Of a stretch of DNA of 8,375 nt, positions 6,298 to 8,375 are shown in pieces. The position numbers were made by a program, and so were the translations under genes. How positions within the stretch are numbered: the stretch's first letter is position 1; each line of letters begins with the position of its first letter. The stretch is from an uncultured Clostridia bacterium (lineage in GTDB: Bacteria > Bacillota_A > Clostridia > Christensenellales > Aristaeellaceae): NCBI GenBank assembly GCA_945871545.1, contig CAMBWJ010000063.1:1-8375 (forward strand), written 5' to 3'. A model generated the notes under the pieces. The model was not told where the DNA came from. It saw only the letters and a list, made by a program, of their open reading frames with translations, and searched no databases.

Positions 6298-8019
6298 ATG
6301 CCCCTGGACGGATTCACGCTGGGCCTGATCGCCCGCGAACTCAACGACGCGCTCTGCGGCGGACGCATCGACCGCATCATTCAGCCGGAGCGCGACGAGC
6401 TGATCTTCACCGTGCGCAACGGTGGCGCAAACCACCAGCTGCTGCTGTCCGCCAGCGCAGGCTGCGCGCGTGCCCACCTGACGAACGTGCGCAAGAACAG
6501 CCCGCTGGAGCCCTTCAACCTGTGCATGCTGATGCGCAAGCACCTGATCGGCGGACGGATCTACGAGATTCGTCAGGCCGAGGCAGATCGCATTCTGGAG
6601 ATCGAGATCGAGCATCTGGACGAGCTGGGCGACCGCGCCCGCAAGACCATCGTCTGCGAGTTCATGGGCAAGCACTCCAACCTGATCTTCACCGGCGCGG
6701 ACGGGCGGATCATCGACAGCGCGCGACGGGTCAGCGAGGCCATCTCCTCGGTGCGCGAGGTGCTGCCGGGCCTGCGCTACGAGCGTCCCCCGGCCCACGG
6801 CAAGATCCCCTTCGATCAGGTGACTGAGGATGCACTCTACGCGGCCCTGCGGAACAAGGGCGGGCCGCTTAACAAGCTGATCTCCGCCTGCATCAGCGGC
6901 ATGTCCTCCCAGACGGCACGGGAGCTTATTTTCCGCGTCTGCGGCAACGAGGACGCGCACATCGAGGAGTGCGACCTGAATGCAGTGTGCACCTCCATCG
7001 CTTCCGAGCTGCACAGCATTCCGCTGGAGCTCGCCCCCGCCGTGCTCTACGGTGCGGACGGGCGGCCCGTGGACGCAATCGCCTTCCCCTACCGCAGCCG
7101 GGCGCACCTGCGCAGCGAGTCCTTCCCCACCATCTCCGCCGCGATGGACGAATTCTTCCGCTCCCGCGACCGCGCCGAGCGCATCGCCCAGAAGAGCGCC
7201 GCCATTCACCGCACGCTGAAGAACAACATCGAGCGCTGCGAGAAGAAGCTGGCGCTGCAGCGGGAGGCGCTGCTGGGGGCCGAGCGCATGGAGGAGTACC
7301 GGGTCAGCGGCGAGCTGCTGACGGCGAACCTGCACCTGGCGGAGAAGGGCATGAAGTCGGTGTCCCTTCCCAATTATTACGATCCCGAGCTCAAGGAGAT
7401 CGAGATTCCGCTGGACGTGAAGCTCTCCCCCGCCCAGAACGCGCAGCGCTATTTTAAGCTCTATCAGAAGGCCCGCAACGCGCGCACGCTGGCGGCGGAG
7501 CAGATCGAAAAGACCAGCGAGGAGCTGGCCTATCTGGAGGGCCAGATGGACAACCTGGGCAAGTGCAGCGGCGAGAGCGAGCTTGCGGAGCTGCGGGACG
7601 AGCTGGAGAAGTTCGGCTATGTGCGCCGGGTCACCAACCGCCGCCAGATGAAGCAGCTGCCGCCCAGCCAGCCGATGAAGTTCACCGCACCCTCGGGCGC
7701 GACCATCCTGGTGGGCAAGAACAACCTGCAAAACGACAAGCTGACCTTCTCCGCCGATCCCAACGAGATCTGGCTGCACGCCAAGGACATGCCGGGCAGC
7801 CACGTGATCATCGTGGGCGAGAACCCGGACGACGAGACCATCGTCTACGCCGCGAAGCTGGCCGCCGCATACTCCAAGGGAGCAAACTCCTCCAACGTGC
7901 CGGTGGACTACACCAAACGGCGCTTCGTGAAGAAGCCCTCCGGCGCGAAGCCGGGCTTCGTGATCTACACCAACCAGCGCACGCTGTACGTGACCCCGGA
8001 GCGCCCGGCGGAGGTGTAA
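6298..8019 (+). CDS. rqcH: RqcH (NFACT-family ribosome quality-control factor)
   Basis: A full-length 573-residue homologue of B. subtilis RqcH and eukaryotic Rqc2/NEMF, often misannotated as fibronectin-binding protein. RqcH binds stalled 50S subunits carrying peptidyl-tRNA and recruits alanyl-tRNA to add a C-terminal poly-alanine tail, which marks the stalled peptide for degradation. Domains: NFACT-N from residue 1 (PLDGFTLGLIARELN) to about 230, with Asp97-Arg98 at the same numbers as the functionally essential DR pair of B. subtilis RqcH. A helix-hairpin-helix-like region follows (about 175-240), then charged coiled-coil stretches (about 285-345 and 380-440). NFACT-R (about 458-560) contains LVGKNNLQNDKLTF (471-484) and EIWLHAKDMPGSHVII (490-505). 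Nothing is truncated or missing. It has its own promoter, divergent from the gerM operon, and a GNAT gene starts one base after its stop. Confidence 0.96.
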   Translation: MPLDGFTLGLIARELNDALCGGRIDRIIQPERDELIFTVRNGGANHQLLLSASAGCARAHLTNVRKNSPLEPFNLCMLMRKHLIGGRIYEIRQAEADRILEIEIEHLDELGDRARKTIVCEFMGKHSNLIFTGADGRIIDSARRVSEAISSVREVLPGLRYERPPAHGKIPFDQVTEDALYAALRNKGGPLNKLISACISGMSSQTARELIFRVCGNEDAHIEECDLNAVCTSIASELHSIPLELAPAVLYGADGRPVDAIAFPYRSRAHLRSESFPTISAAMDEFFRSRDRAERIAQKSAAIHRTLKNNIERCEKKLALQREALLGAERMEEYRVSGELLTANLHLAEKGMKSVSLPNYYDPELKEIEIPLDVKLSPAQNAQRYFKLYQKARNARTLAAEQIEKTSEELAYLEGQMDNLGKCSGESELAELRDELEKFGYVRRVTNRRQMKQLPPSQPMKFTAPSGATILVGKNNLQNDKLTFSADPNEIWLHAKDMPGSHVIIVGENPDDETIVYAAKLAAAYSKGANSSNVPVDYTKRRFVKKPSGAKPGFVIYTNQRTLYVTPERPAEV

Positions 8020-8020
8020 T

Positions 8021-8375
8021 ATGAACATCGAACTGATTCCCTGGACGCAGGCCGAGCCGGACGACATCGCCCGCATCTTCACCGACGTGGACCGCAGCTA
8101 CCTGGCCGACGGCCTGCCCACGCCCTACACCCGGGAGCACGTGGAAAAGTGGCTCAGCGAGGAGGTGCTCCCCAACGAGGGCACGCGGGGCCTGTTTCGC
8201 ATCATCCGCGTGGACGGGAGGTGCGCAGGCGACGTGCAGCTCAACTGCAAGGAGGGCGCGTACCGTCGGGACGCGGACCTCGGCTACGTGCTGCTGGATG
8301 CGTACAAGGGGCGGGGCGTGATGACCGAGGCCGTGGGCCGCATCTGCGCGGAGGCCTTTGCAACGCTGGACATCC
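8021..8375 (+). CDS. GNAT-family N-acetyltransferase (C-terminus cut by window edge)
   Basis: The first 118 codons of a GCN5-related acetyltransferase, beginning MNIELIPWTQAEPDDIARIF. The RimJ/RimL-like (Acetyltransf_3) layout is visible: an N-terminal stretch TPYTREHVEKWLSEEV, a central beta-strand pair LFRIIRVDGRCAGDVQL, then LGYVLLDAYKGRGVMTEAVG. The last holds the acetyl-CoA pyrophosphate-binding motif (R/QxxGxG/A type, here YKGRGVMTEA). The substrate is unknown; protein N-termini, small amines and antibiotics are all used by relatives. The ATG lies one base after the rqcH TAA, and its GGAGG (8010-8014) is inside the rqcH coding sequence with a 6-nt spacer, so the gene is very likely co-transcribed with rqcH and translationally coupled. 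About one third of a usual GNAT is missing past the window edge. Confidence 0.88.
   Translation, partial: MNIELIPWTQAEPDDIARIFTDVDRSYLADGLPTPYTREHVEKWLSEEVLPNEGTRGLFRIIRVDGRCAGDVQLNCKEGAYRRDADLGYVLLDAYKGRGVMTEAVGRICAEAFATLDI

Noticed and set aside
6277..8082. A 601-codon open frame on the minus strand opposite rqcH
   Set aside because: Its translation is low-complexity and rich in His, Gln, Ala and Arg, with no recognisable domain. It mirrors a clear RqcH reading frame in GC-rich DNA, where antisense frames stay open by composition.

Overview
The window is 8.4 kb of GC-rich, densely coded bacterial DNA. It carries seven complete genes and two genes cut by the window edges. The gene set points to an endospore-forming Bacillota of the clostridial type: a GerM-like sporulation protein, the RqcH ribosome quality-control factor, strong AGGAGG-type ribosome binding sites and sigma-A-like promoters. 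The genus cannot be named from the sequence. There is no integrase, transposase, rRNA, tRNA, CRISPR array or obvious transferred island; this looks like ordinary core chromosome with a few lineage-specific additions.

Left part, minus strand: an EamA/DMT-type membrane transporter runs off the left edge (1-881). It lies downstream of a secreted, SH3-containing lysozyme-type cell-wall hydrolase (953-1981). The hydrolase has its own near-consensus promoter (2038-2066), and a 10-bp hairpin (905-933) separates it from the transporter.

Centre, minus strand, reading from 6.1 kb down to 2.1 kb: a five-gene operon gerM-like > rph::rdgB fusion > yfcE/ysnB-type phosphoesterase > Dabb-domain protein > tandem rhamnose-mutarotase-fold protein. 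It starts at a sigma-A-like promoter at 6207-6235 and ends at a textbook intrinsic terminator at 2098-2135. Its first part matches the Bacillus subtilis order gerM-rph-ysnA-ysnB, but here rph and ysnA are one reading frame. The last two genes are additions to that core, and both belong to dimeric alpha/beta-barrel families.

Right part, plus strand: rqcH (6298-8019) is transcribed divergently from the gerM operon. A GNAT acetyltransferase follows one base after its stop codon and runs off the right edge. The two divergent promoters are back to back and share one palindromic -35 octamer (TTGCGCAA), so the ribosome-rescue gene and the RNA-processing/nucleotide-sanitising/sporulation operon probably compete for RNA polymerase.

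I found no clear evidence of a wholly new biological system. The best leads are the shared -35 promoter, the extended gerM operon with its half-degenerate mutarotase duplication, and the stand-alone phage-type lysozyme.
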